Shown: piece by piece, positions 34,341 to 45,600 of the stretch
Layout of the letters: the number at the start of each line of letters is the position of its first letter
How positions within the stretch are numbered: the first letter of the stretch is position 1
DNA from: Ptiloglossa arizonensis
Lineage: Eukaryota; Arthropoda; Insecta; Hymenoptera; Colletidae
Reading direction: 5' to 3'
DNA length: 64,000 nucleotides
Assembly: GCF_051014685.1 (NCBI RefSeq)
Contig: NC_135048.1
Location: 30,465,043-30,529,042 of the forward strand
Translations under genes and position numbers: made by a program
Notes under the pieces: model-generated
The model's input: the letters and a program-made list of their open reading frames with translations, nothing else
What the model was told of the DNA's origin: nothing
Databases searched by the model: none

Positions 34341-37030
34341 ATCGACTAGATACGTGTTTGGAGATGACTCTTCGACGTTTTAAGGTGGGGGAAATATTTC
34401 CATCGCGATGCACCGGCCACCCTTCGCGCGAGGGTGAGTCACCTCTGAATACAAATTTATTCAAACGCGAGAAATAATTTTATCACGAGTTGTAATAACG
34501 ATCCACGGGATTCGGCGGTGAAACAGTGCCGGTAGGTTCTATACGTAGAAATGAAAAAAAAAAGAAAAAATGAAACGTGAACTTGTACATTTTTTAGCAA
34601 CTCGTTAACTGTGCTGCACTCGAGTACACTCCAACGTTTGCAACGGTGCTATTTTAATCGAACGAGTTACCAAATAGACAAAATTTTGATCATTGGAGAC
34701 AATTCTGTAAGATCGCGAGACCTACCTAAGGTAGCTAAATGAAATTTGTAAGAAATATTGAGCAAGTTAAGACAGGATCAAAAAATTAACACAGTAGGTG
34801 TGGATTAATGATTAAGTACAGTCGTGCAGTAACAAAGAAAATAAATGAAGAAATGATAGAGAAATATACATGAAAAATCAAGTACAAATTAAAATTGGAG
34901 AATAAATATAGATATGCTGGGACAAATAAAAAAAAAATTGAATAATGGTCAAACAAGTATAAAAAAATGTTGATAGCTCCCTCGGTTATAGCGTGCGACA
35001 AAAATCCACATCTCCCTCGTTTTCAGCGCGCGACAAAAATCTATTCCTCGTATAGATTAGATCTCGCGCTGCTTTACTTCGTGTTTAGATACGTCCACGA
35101 TAAATATGATCGTTGGAAGATAAATGGCAAAATTAATCGAGCGTTCGTTCCTGTCGTCGATTAATTCGGAAACGAGAAGGCGGTGGAGTTGTGAGAAAAA
35201 TATCAATAACTCCGAATGAAAAAAATTAAAATTGCACTTGTTGAAAAAAACCGGCCGCGTTATTAATATTGAACAATTTGTGAAAGCTTCGTCGCCTTTA
35301 ACGATCTCGGTGCGATGAAAACGTACCATGAATACCATTACAATCTTTCCTTTGAACGAAAAAGAAAAATCAACGTCGAGGGAGAGACTAGTGTGCAAAA
35401 TACAATTTTAAATAAATTTTCCATAAAATCGTAATTTTATCGCGAACGGAATTACCAGCTCCGTTTGCAATATCGAGTCCCCCGAAAGCCCGCATAAATA
35501 ATCTTCACGGGTTCGATGTTTATTCGATAAATACCTCGATAAAGAAGATCACCCCCCCTTTCTCCCCCTCTCTACCAACCCGGTGGGGTTCAGTCGCGGT
35601 TTTCTAACGGCCACTTAAAGCCGTTCATTTTCAAACGGCGATTCGTTGAATTTTTAATTGGCTTCCACGGGCTAATGCGGCTCCAAGCGGCGGAGATAGG
35701 ATTTCGCGGGGCGGAAGGGGGTTTGGCAACGGGAGAGGGGGTGTGCGGTGGAGGGGGATCGGGGACGAGGCGGTGGTGGGGCGAGGATTGCGGTGGACAA
35801 GGTGCTCGGGAAAAATCCGAACTCGGCGGCGCGGATTCCCGAAAAAGCCCGCTTTAAACCGATTCCCGGTAGCGTTTCTCGCGGCACGCGCGCAACAGAG
35901 ACACATTTTCCTGGTAAATAAAATATCGCGGCCGGACTAAAAAGAACCCCGGAGCAATTTATCGAACGTCGCGCTACAGTTATGCGCGCGACCCCCCACC
36001 ACGCGTCCTCCCCTCCATCTGTACGTTTCTCGCCATCCCCACCCCTCCACTCCCCACTTTCTTTTTGCCCGGCGTTTCCTCGTCGTCGGTTGACGCTCGC
36101 TCCCTATTCTCCTCGCTTTTATTTTCCCCTCTGCTTCTCCCCCCACCTCGTGCCCCGCTGTCGCTTCTTCCCACTTCGTTTCCCCCTCCCCACCTCTTTT
36201 TTTCTTCCTTTTTTCCTCTTTCCTTTTTTTTCCAACCCCCCCGCAAACGCGAGAGCGCCACCGGCGCTCATAAATTGCCGGATGAAAAATTGCGGGCGAA
36301 TTATTATAAAATTACGGGACCGGCTGGTATCAGCGTTCCAACGACGCGTCGGATTAAGCTTTTAAGTATTATAGATTTGTCGTGTTGTTAACGGCTATCG
36401 ACGAACGGACCGACGAAATGGAAAAAGAATACCTGAATGAGTAAGGGATGTGTTGATCGAGTAATTTCGCGATTAGATGATTTTTGGTGTGTTTTTCTTT
36501 TTTGTTTCGTTCGAAATCGAATAATGGAATTCAAATTTTTTTTTTCTGGGAATGCGAATAATTGTCGTCGAAAAGACATCGAAGAGCAACGATTGGTTAT
36601 TGTTCGTTACCAAGGAATAATTTTATTCGATGCGTCGTGTTTATTTAAATTATCGTGGAATTAAACGTTGCATGAAATTATACGAGTCTCGTCTACACGT
36701 GCCCGCACGAGTGTGTGTATCGTGAATAGAGTGACGTTTAGTCGATACGGAATCGTCTTGGTAATAATGAATCTTTTATTCCGATATAAAAACGGCGGCC
36801 GTGAGTTTTTGACGGACACGTGATTCATTCGGCGAATTTCAAGTCGCCGCGTTTGTCGCGATCGCCTGTCTATCGAGTCTGCGGCTTGTCGATTATTCGA
36901 ACTGGAACGAACGACCCTCTCCCAATCCGATTGAATTTTCTTGTCGCGAAGGGAATTCGTTCCGATCAACGCCAATCACGGCTCGCGTCTTCCGAACGCG
37001 CAACGACGAAGCGACGGTTTCCTTTTACAG
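34341..37030. other. Unique intergenic DNA
   Basis: No gene recognised. 34780-34980 is AT-rich with many short stop-rich frames. 35540-36240 is strongly strand-asymmetric (G-rich at 35690-35800, C/T-rich at 35990-36240), which keeps Pro/Ser- or Gly/Arg-rich frames open on both strands. 36250-36370 contains CATAAATTG and GGATTAAGC homeodomain-like words without further support. Confidence 0.5.
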
Positions 37031-37790
37031 GAATTCGAATATTGAGAATAAACTTCGAATAAACTTCGAATACCATTGTTCCAACACTAGCGATAAACTT
37101 TGAATAGCATTGTACGAACACTAGAGTTAAACTTCGAATACCATTTTTAAAATACTAGAAATAAACTTCAAATACCATTGCTTGAACACTAGAGATAAAC
37201 TTTGAATACCATTTTTAGAATACTAGAGATAAACTTTGAATACCATTGTTCAAATACTAGAGATGAACTTCGAATATCATTGTTCGAATACTAGAGATAA
37301 ACTTCGAATACCATTGTTCGAATACTAGAGATAAACTTCGAGTACCATTGTTCGAAACACTAAAGATAAACTTTGATTACTATTTTTCGAATACTAGAGA
37401 TAAATTTCGAATACTATTGTTCGAACACTAGAGATAAACTTTGAATAATACTTTTCGAATACTAGAGATAAACTTCGAATGCCATTGTTCGAAACACTAG
37501 CGATAAACTTTGAATACTAAAGATAAACTTCGAATACTATTTTTAGAATACTGGAAATAAACTTCGAATACTATTGTTCGATTACTAGAGATGAACTTCG
37601 AATACCAGTTGTTCGAATACTTCGAATAGCATTATTCGAATACTTCGAATACTTCGAATAGCATCATTCGAATACTTCGAATAGCATCATTCGAGTACTT
37701 CGAATAGCATCATTCGAATACTTCGAATACTTCGAATACTTCGAATACTTAGAATAGCATAATTTGAATACTTCTCATGCAATACTAGTT
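37031..37790 (+). repeat. TTCGAATA minisatellite, 34-bp then ~10/23-bp units
   Basis: From 37040 to about 37600 a 34-bp unit (TAAACTTCGAATACCATTGT plus TCGAATACTAGAGA) repeats with drift. From about 37610 to 37760 the pattern switches to a ~10-bp TTCGAATACT unit interrupted by AGCATCA, showing a shorter word expanding at the array edge. Confidence 0.9.
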
Positions 37791-38529
37791 GAGTGTTTGA
37801 GTGGCACTCGAGTTACGGGACCACTCCCGTTACTTTTCCATCGGACTCTGTACAATTCGAACCTCTCGAAACAAATTGAACCCACGTAATATCAATCTCG
37901 GTCGCGGAGCGGCGATTTTCCTCCCCCGTGGAGCGTTCGCGATCCGAACCGTTTATCTCGATCGAAAACGAACGACTCTCTTAGAAAAGACGGACGAAGA
38001 TCTCGCAACAGAGATCGCCCGACGTCGTTCCTGCGTCCGTGCGGGCAGCGATCGTAGCAGAATCACCGAAAGCTTGAAAGACGGCTCGCCGGTGGATTCT
38101 CAGCCCCGATAACGATAACTCAATCCCGGCCGGGCTGCGGCAAATTAACCATTCCGGGTTTATGGACCGCGGCGAAATAAAAGCCGATATTGCACGTATC
38201 GCGGCGCGGAAAAACTTCGCCAGAGGTCGTCGGTCGTTGAAGAAGTTTATCGCTCGAAACGCACAGCACCGTTACGATTCGGTCCAATATCGTTGCCGCG
38301 ACGCGACAAATCCGCGGGATCTCCCGATGGGGGGTCGAGAAAGGGGGGAAAGGGCCGCTCGAGACGATTGACCCTTTATGTTTACGGTTCTTTAATGGAG
38401 ACCGTTCAGTTTCGCAGGATGAGTCTCCAAGTGCTTTTCGTTTGATGGTTAATCGCACGGATTCCCCTCACGGATGAAATCGCATCGGTCTGGAGAACAC
38501 AGAACTCGGAACTCTTTCATAGCCGTACA
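37791..38529. other. Unique CpG-rich DNA
   Basis: No gene recognised. The plus frame 37801-38112 and the minus frame 38120-38458 are Arg-rich and match nothing known to me. Confidence 0.5.
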
Positions 38530-39250
38530 GATAGCACACTCTACAGTTCGCGGGTCGAAAGAACGCATCTGGCCTTTACTCGTTCCTACTAACCGTGATA
38601 CGCTCTCTAACCCTCATCTCTTCCGTTCTTAAACTCGTACCTTTCACAAAATCCTTGTGACGCAACTCACGGATATCACCAGATGCATTCTTTCGACTCG
38701 CGGACAGTACATTCACACTACAGTTCGCGGGTCGAAAGAACGCATCTGACCTTTCCTCGTTCCTATTAACCGTGACACGCTCTCTAACCGTCTTCTCTTC
38801 CATTCTTAAACTCGTACCTTTTACAAAATCCATGTGACGTCACTCACGGATATTTCCAAATGCATTCTTTCGACTCGCGGACAGTACATACACACTCTAC
38901 AGTTCGCGGGTCGAAAGAACGCATCTGGCCTTTACTCGTTCCTACTAAGCGTGATACGCTCTCTAACCCTCTTTTCTTCCGTTCTTAAACTCGTACCTTT
39001 CACAAAATCCATGTGACGTCACTCACGGATATCACCAAATGCATTCTTTCGACTCGCGGACAGTACATACACAATCTACAGTTCGCGGGTCGAAAGAACG
39101 CATTTGGCCTTTACTCGTTCCTACTAACCGTGATACGCTCTCTAACCCTCTTCTCTTCCGTTCTTAAACTCGTACCTTTCACAAAATCCCTATAACACCA
39201 CTCACAGATATCACCAGATGCATTCTTTCGACTCGCGAACAGTACATACA
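38530..39250 (+). repeat. Tandem array, 179-bp unit, 4 copies plus a worn end
   Basis: CTACAGTTCGCGGGTCGAAA starts units at 38541, 38718, 38897 and 39076 (steps 177, 179, 179). Each contains TTTACTCGTTCCTACTAACC, CTTAAACTCGTACCTTTCAC and a ACTCACGGATATCACC segment. The junction carries a perfect TGACGTCA in two copies (38835-38842 and 39014-39021), disrupted in the first and last. Units are open for 60 codons on the plus strand, but the frame is not kept between copies. Confidence 0.9.
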
Positions 39251-40914
39251 TCTACGATCTTACTTCCTTTCACCTATCGACAACAAATGTGACCCTACCG
39301 TCTGTACACGCACCCCGTAGATCCTCGTGTGACACAAATTTCAATTACACCGACCCAAATTGGTAAAATTCGCCATACTCCGGGAACTCGCTATAATTCG
39401 GGGGCTCCCGGTAATTCCTCCGTAGAAAGGTGGCGTGCCGATGGTAGGTGGTGTTTTCTTTCATCCATCAACCGGCGGTTAGACTGTCCGTTTAAGCGAC
39501 ACGAGGGGAGCAGACACGGGACGGGTCGAGTCACTGCCTGTATCCCCCCCTCCTGCCTAACTCACCCCTGCCCACCGACAAAGGAAACCGCAATATTTGC
39601 GAGGCGCCACCGGGAAACCGCAACGCCCGTGGTCCCCCTCCGGTACTCCTAATTCCCTTTGTTCCGTGTCTTCTGAACTTAGAGCCCCCCCTCCGGTCCC
39701 TCGTGACCCCACCACTCCCCCCGTCTATCCCGACGTCGCTTTATCGGGCGTAGTAAAACAAACGTCCGCGATCCAGGGACTCTTTCGACGTCCAGGTCCC
39801 CACCGAATTGTCCCCTAAACTTGCCCCGAAGTGGAGGGCGTTCGGGGCACAGGGGCGTTTGATTAACGCGATAAAGCCGGGGGAGACCGGCAGCGTTTTA
39901 ATTAACGCGCGATTCGACGCGTCTCGGCGTCGAGATACCCGGAGCGTCCCGACGCGTATCGACGTTCCGCGTTGAAACAGCCCGAATGGACCATTAAAAA
40001 GGAGGAGACGTCCCGCGGAAACGGCCGAGACGAATGGCAGCTCGCTACCCGAACTATGCTCATAACCGTGGTGACCTCCCCGAACACCACCCCCCTGTCT
40101 GGCGCCGGGTACCCTAATCGATTCCAGTCAGAACGAAACTGAAAAGCGGAACGAAACTTCTACCGTGTATTTCGAAACGATTTCTACGATTTTTACATTC
40201 GATCCTCGTGTTTGATGAACAGTGGAGAAATGAATTGTAAATAAATACAGAGCACAGGTGAAGATTTTCACGAGACACGTACAGCGACCTCGAAGAACGA
40301 AACTGGACACGATTGGAACAGAAAGGGACGAGGATCGTTGCGGATGGAAGCGCGTTCGGCTGCAATTGGAAATTGAAGCGTTAGAATGCTAATGGAGGAC
40401 GAATTAGAGAGGTATTTGTAATTTGAGTACCGTTTCGAACGCATCGTTCCGCCGATCTGCGAATTGTCTCTCGTGGTCCCGGTAACGACAACGCGACCTT
40501 TTCGACGGGAGTTGTGTATCTCGGTGGTCTTATCATCGCGAAACGGAAACATTCGAGCCGTTGCGAAACCGGAACTGCTCGCAGGAGCGATCTTTCTCTT
40601 TCGTTTATAATACCATCGGTATCGGGCCGACCTGTACGTACGAGCGACCGAAAGTAACAAACGAGAGAGCAGTTCGGCTGTTCTGGGCAAAGTTCGCCGG
40701 GACTTTACGGTTAGTAGGCAAGTTCGCGAATTACCGGGAACAAATCAGACAACTTTTCCCCGTGGGCCGTTTAATTTTCCCGCTAACGATCGCACGCGAC
40801 CGCTCGCGTACTCGGATCGAACGATCGTCGGTCGACGGATACTTGTCTTTCGTTTGTATCGTTGCTATCAATTCTGCTGTAGCTACTACTGCTAGATGTT
40901 GTTACTCTACGTAG
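39251..40914. other. Unique GC-rich DNA
   Basis: No gene recognised. 39320-40100 is CpG- and C-rich, with overlapping open frames (39329-39652, 39597-39818). 40100-40900 has frames on both strands without domains. Confidence 0.5.
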
Positions 40915-41690
40915 TGAAATTAATGGTATTGGTATTATTATTGTATTAATATTATTATTGCATTAATAATTACTATTATTGTTGGCAGGAATTATTAGCA
41001 CCAATACCACGAGAAATTATTAACACTATTACATGAAACTATCGGCACTACTATTATTATAAGAAATTACTAGCACTGTTCTCACTGTTACAAAATATTA
41101 CGAGCATTATTCTCACTATTACATGAAATTATTAGCAATATTATTAATACGAGGAATTATCAGCACCATTATTTTTATTATTACTACTTATTAACACTAG
41201 TATTGTACGTGTGTACCATATTACTAGCACTATTATTATTGCAAGAAATTATTAGCATTTTTATTATTAGAAAAGTGTACCATTATTTTTATATTATTAC
41301 TACTTATTAACATACTAGTACTGTATGTATGTACCATATTACTAGCACTGTCATTATTACAAGAAATTATTAGCACTTTTATTATTAGAAAAATGTACCA
41401 TTATTTTTATATTATTAATACTTATATCACTAGTACTGTATGTATGTACCACATTACTAGCACTGTCATTATTACAAGAAATTATTGGGATTTTTATTAT
41501 TAGAAAAATGTACCATTATTTTTATATTACAACTCATTAACACTACTACTGTATGTATGTACCACATTACTAGCACTGTCATTATTACAAGAAATTATTA
41601 GCATTATTATTATATGGAGAAATTACCAGCATCTTTATTTTTATTACTACTACCTATTAGCACTAGTATTGTATGTACATACTACTTGGA
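40915..41690 (+). repeat. AT-rich tandem array, ~115-bp unit
   Basis: TTACTAGCACTGTCATTATT marks units near 41221, 41339, 41454 and 41567 (steps 118, 115, 113). Each has a GTATGTATGTACCA segment and ATTATTATTAGAAAAATGTA-like ATT-rich sequence. The left part (40920-41200) is a more irregular ATT/ATTAGCAC mixture, so the array may have grown from a trinucleotide-rich seed. Confidence 0.85.
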
Positions 41691-41788
41691 GACTCATATG
41701 TTGTATTTGTAAGACAAAATATTTCAATAAAGAGAAACCTAATTAAAATTAAACATAACGAATCTTTTGTTTTCTGTCCTTGAAAATA

Positions 41789-41982
41789 TCGCAGATTCCT
41801 GGAACTGTGACGTCATTTTCACGAAGTCTCGCGAATTAAAATTGTACGAAACTTTGACGAACCATTTTGTCGAATTTTAGAACTTCAGTATCAGGGGAAC
41901 ACAACGACCGAGGAGATGCAACTCTTCCACAGAATCCTGGAACCGTGACGTCATTTATTCCGCGAATTAAAATTGTCCAAGT
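41789..41982 (+). promoter_or_regulatory. Tandem duplication with two perfect TGACGTCA sites
   Basis: Segments 41789-41851 and 41926-41982 are related: both have ATTCCTGGAAC or AATCCTGGAAC, a perfect TGACGTCA palindrome (41808-41815 and 41946-41953, 138 bp apart) and GCGAATTAAAATTGT. TGACGTCA is the consensus site of CREB/ATF-type bZIP factors. Whether it is used here is unknown. Confidence 0.3.
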
Positions 41983-42279
41983 TGCTCTAGTTTGCTCTAG
42001 TCCCCGCTTTTGCCCATTATACCACAAAACAATCCAACAATACATATTCAGTACCTCATACTAATAAAACCTAAGTTTAAGTCTCTTCCTTTACCACGGT
42101 CTAACGAAATATTAAAGTCGAGTAGATTCGCGCGACAATCATTTCTCAGTTGAAAGGATTCTCCCTTTAAATAATCCTTATATTAATAATAATACTCACC
42201 TTAAATAATACTTAGTTGCAAGTATTTTCTTTTTGCATATAAATTTCACCAAATAATACTTTTAAAAGTCCCGTTTAAC

Positions 42280-43476
42280 AACATCGATTTTCGCTCAACA
42301 ATTTTCTCTTAGTCCTTCGAAGACCGAAATTGCAATTCCTGCCGCGTGACATCTTCTCAGCTCCCAACAGTACATTTCCATCGCAGTGGCTCTATCGCGC
42401 TGGAATTATTTTCGTTTCGTATATATATTTCACCAAATAACATTTAAAAGTCCCTTCACAAAAATGTCGATTTACACACAACAATTTTCTCTTAGTCCTT
42501 CGAAGGCCGAAATTGCAATTCCTGCCGTGTGACATCTTCCCAGCTCCCAACAGTACATCTCCACCGCGGTGGTTCTATCGCTTTAGAATTATTTTCACAT
42601 ATACATTTCACCAAACGACACTTTTGAAAATCCCCTCATGACAACATCGATTTTCACGCAACAATTTTCCCTTACTCTTTCAAAAACCAAACAACGGATA
42701 GAAATCTCAATTCCTACCGCGTGACATCTTCCCAGCTCCCAACAGTACATTTCCATCGCAGTGGCTCTATCGCGCTGGAATTATTTTCGTTTCGCATATA
42801 CATTTCACCAAATAACATTTATAAGTCCCGTAACGAAAACATTGATTTTCGCGCAACAATTTTCCCTCACTCCTTCAAAAATCAAACGTCCGCTAGAAAT
42901 CGCAATTCCTACCGCGTGACATCTTCTCAGCTGCCAACAGTACATTTCCACCGCGGTGGCTCTATCGTTTTGGAATTATTTTCGTGTGGCATATACATTT
43001 CACCAAACGACACTTTTGAAAATCTTCCCTCACTCCTTCAAAAATCAAACGTCCGCTAGAAATCGCAATTCCTGCCGCGTGACGTCTTCTCAGCTCCCAA
43101 CAGTACATCTCCACCGCGGTGGGTCTATCATTTTGGAATTATTTTCGTGTGGCATATACATTTCACCAAACGACACTTTTGAAAATCTTCCCTCACTCCT
43201 TCAAAAATCAAACGTCCGCTAGAAATCGCAATTCCTGCCGCGTGACGTCTTCCCAGCTCCCAACAGTACACTTTCACCGCGGTGACTCTATCGCTTTGGA
43301 ATTATTTTCGCATATACATTTCACCAAACGACACTTTTGAAAATCTCCTCACGACAACATCGATTTTCACGCAACAATTTTCCCTTACTCCTTCAAAAAT
43401 CAAACGTCCGCTAGAAATCGCAATTCCTACCGCGTGACATCTTCCCAGCTCCCAACAGTACACTTCCACCACGGTG
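42280..43476 (+). repeat. Tandem array, 183-195/163-bp units, 7 copies
   Basis: CAGCTCCCAACAGTACA (one copy CAGCTGCC) occurs at 42358, 42541, 42733, 42928, 43091, 43254 and 43446. Steps are 183, 192, 195, 163, 163 and 192, so the two short units lost ~30 bp (the ACAACATCGATTTTC segment) and were then copied. Units include CGCAACAATTTTCCCT, TCAAACGTCCGCTAGAAATC, CCGCGTGACRTCTTC and, in some copies, the 12-bp palindrome CCACCGCGGTGG (for example 42948-42959). Confidence 0.9.
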
Positions 43477-44295
43477 GTTCGTTCGACCCCGGGAGTTCCA
43501 ATCGTCGCAACGAAAGCGTTAATATTCCCCACGATGGAATCCCGTGGTCGATTCGCGTTGGTTCTCCACGGGCGTTGGGTGAAAAAATGGACTTCGGAAA
43601 CCGCGATCGAATTAATTCGGTAAGAGCGGACAGAGCGGAATGAAAAACGACGGGGCGGGCTTCCGCGCGATTAGCCGCGATTAAATATTTGCGGAGATCG
43701 ATGGGTAATCAGCTGCGCGCGGCTGATCGCCGTTCATCGGCGTACGGTGGACTCGATTATAAGCCGGATGACCGGAAGCGTTCACCGGCCGACACGGGCG
43801 AGCCGGCCCGTGAACCGAAAACGATTAGCCGCGCCTGACAAAGGTGCAAACGCACAGAGTCATCCTCGTCGACGATGCACGAGCCCGCATTAATCGTTTC
43901 GCGAAAGGGCCGCGAACGAACGAGCGCGCGGCCACGCTCCCGAAACAATTCGTAATCGAATCTTCCGGCGATCGGAGAATTACGAAACGTGGCAGGAGGA
44001 CGAGGTAGGGGGTCGGTGGAGAAGGCGGGGGGAGGAGGTTAATTGTTAAATCATCCGCGATAGAACGCAACGACGCCTCCCGTGTAGCTATTGTCCGTGG
44101 ATAACAAGAGGATACCTGAATATTTTGGAGAAACGAAAATAAAACGTGATGCAGCTTTCTTTCTTTTTTTCTTTTTTTGTCGAAATTTTCAAATCGTGGA
44201 CACGCTTTGCGAATACACGGAGATCAATTGAGAGAATTATACGGGGTTGATTTGTGGGAAAAGAAAAGGTTCAATGAGTGGTCACGGGTTTAAAA
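43477..44295. other. CpG-rich unique DNA, possible regulatory island
   Basis: No gene recognised. 43520-43980 is densely CpG-containing with GATTA/TAATC words, an E-box-like CAGCTG near 43711 and ATCAGCTGCGCGC facing GCGGCTGATCGCC. It looks unlike the flanking arrays and could be a conserved non-coding element, but only comparison with other species would show that. Confidence 0.3.
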
Positions 44296-44454
44296 ATTAA
44301 AAAGTTTCGTGGTTTTCAAAATTGTAAAGTTTCGTGGTTTTCAAAATTGTAAAGTTTCGTGGTTTTCAACATTGTAAAGTTTCGTGGTTTTCAACATTGT
44401 AAAGTTTCGTGGTTTTCAAAATTGTAAAGTTTCGTGGTTTTCAAAATTGTAAAG
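44296..44454 (+). repeat. 25-bp minisatellite, about 6 copies
   Basis: ATTGTAAAGTTTCGTGGTTT plus TCAAA repeats with an exact 25-bp step at 44321, 44346, 44371, 44396, 44421 and 44446. Copies differ only at the A/C in TCAAA/TCAAC, so the array is young. Confidence 0.97.
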
Positions 44455-45079
44455 TGTAAATTGAATTTTCTTTTTTGCATTTTGTACTTTTATGGCGAGA
44501 GAAAGATTGTGTGGGGATTGTGGATTAAAGATCGAGGAGAAAAGAGAATATAATTGTCTTTCTAATTATCCCCGGTTTTATTCCCTGGAATATTTCTGTG
44601 GTAAAATTCTTGTTAATGAAAAATTATGTAAACAAGTCTGGCCCTCTTCGAGCTTTATAATTGAATAATTGGTGTCTTTGTCTAGCGTCCCTGGAACGTT
44701 CTGACCCAGATCTTGGCCCTACAATCCGATCATCGTGGTCGAAAAAATGATTTCAATATCTCCGATCAATTTTGAAACGAAATAACTGTTTTCATCGATA
44801 GAGAACTCGAAACGCGAGACTTCGGTGTCACCGTTCTCGTGCACTTTTCAATTTCTCGAAACCAGTTGGCAAATAAATAAAACACAACCTGGACGATGTA
44901 CCGTGCATCCACTAGCGATTATTCCACGAGTCGTCGAGCGTAAAAGCGTCGATGAAGCGCGAGCACGTTACGCGTAATAACAGGATGCAGACCGACGCGC
45001 GCCATCGCGAACAAACGTGCGAATCTCTCCGTCGACGTGACGTTACGTACCAAAGAGAGAGTTTGGAGAATAGAGAGAA

Positions 45080-45138
<59 letters not shown>

Positions 45139-45370
45139 AGTCCTGGTTCGATGTCGCGTGTATCGTCACGATACATGAAACAGGGAGAGAAAAGGTCTGT
45201 TGACGATGGTAGCGATACCAATGGAAACGCTACCCTTTTAGGCCCACATCCAGCAACCGGTATGACGCGTTTCCAACGCGCCAATCGGTGAAAGATTTTC
45301 ATGGAAATTACATGTAATCTACTGCCCCGTGATTGTACACTGTCCCTAATGAAACAGCTCGATCCAATTA
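44455..45370. other. Unique DNA with a GA microsatellite
   Basis: No gene recognised. A (GA)n run occupies about 45073-45137 and keeps Arg/Glu and Leu/Ser frames open on the two strands. 44640-44900 contains no identifiable feature. Confidence 0.5.
45073..45137. repeat. (GA)n microsatellite
   Basis: A 65-bp AG/GA run with a few AAAG interruptions at its left end. Confidence 0.97.
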
Positions 45371-45600
45371 CAGTTGCTCCAAAAAGTATCTGCACTCTGT
45401 AATATAAGGAAATTCTTACTTACCTGTGAGATTGATTTTAGTGAAAGTTTGTGTGCATGTAGAACATAATAGTGCGTATGTAGAGAAATTTGTTTCTTCA
45501 TAGGAAATTTGAAGAAGGTGGAATGTTCTAAGGTTTTAATGTTGTGTTTTTTGTTTTGTTTTTTTAATGCAAATTCTCTTGGGAGTTTTTTGCAAGAACG
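45371..45600 (+). mobile_element. Tc1-like transposon end (degenerate)
   Basis: CAGTTGCTCCAAAAAGTATC starts at 45371 directly after a TA (45369-45370). This resembles terminal inverted repeats of insect Tc1-like elements. The facing repeat was not found and no transposase motif is readable, so this is a truncated or strongly decayed copy. Its right limit is uncertain; repeat-like sequence may continue to about 46100. Confidence 0.4.
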
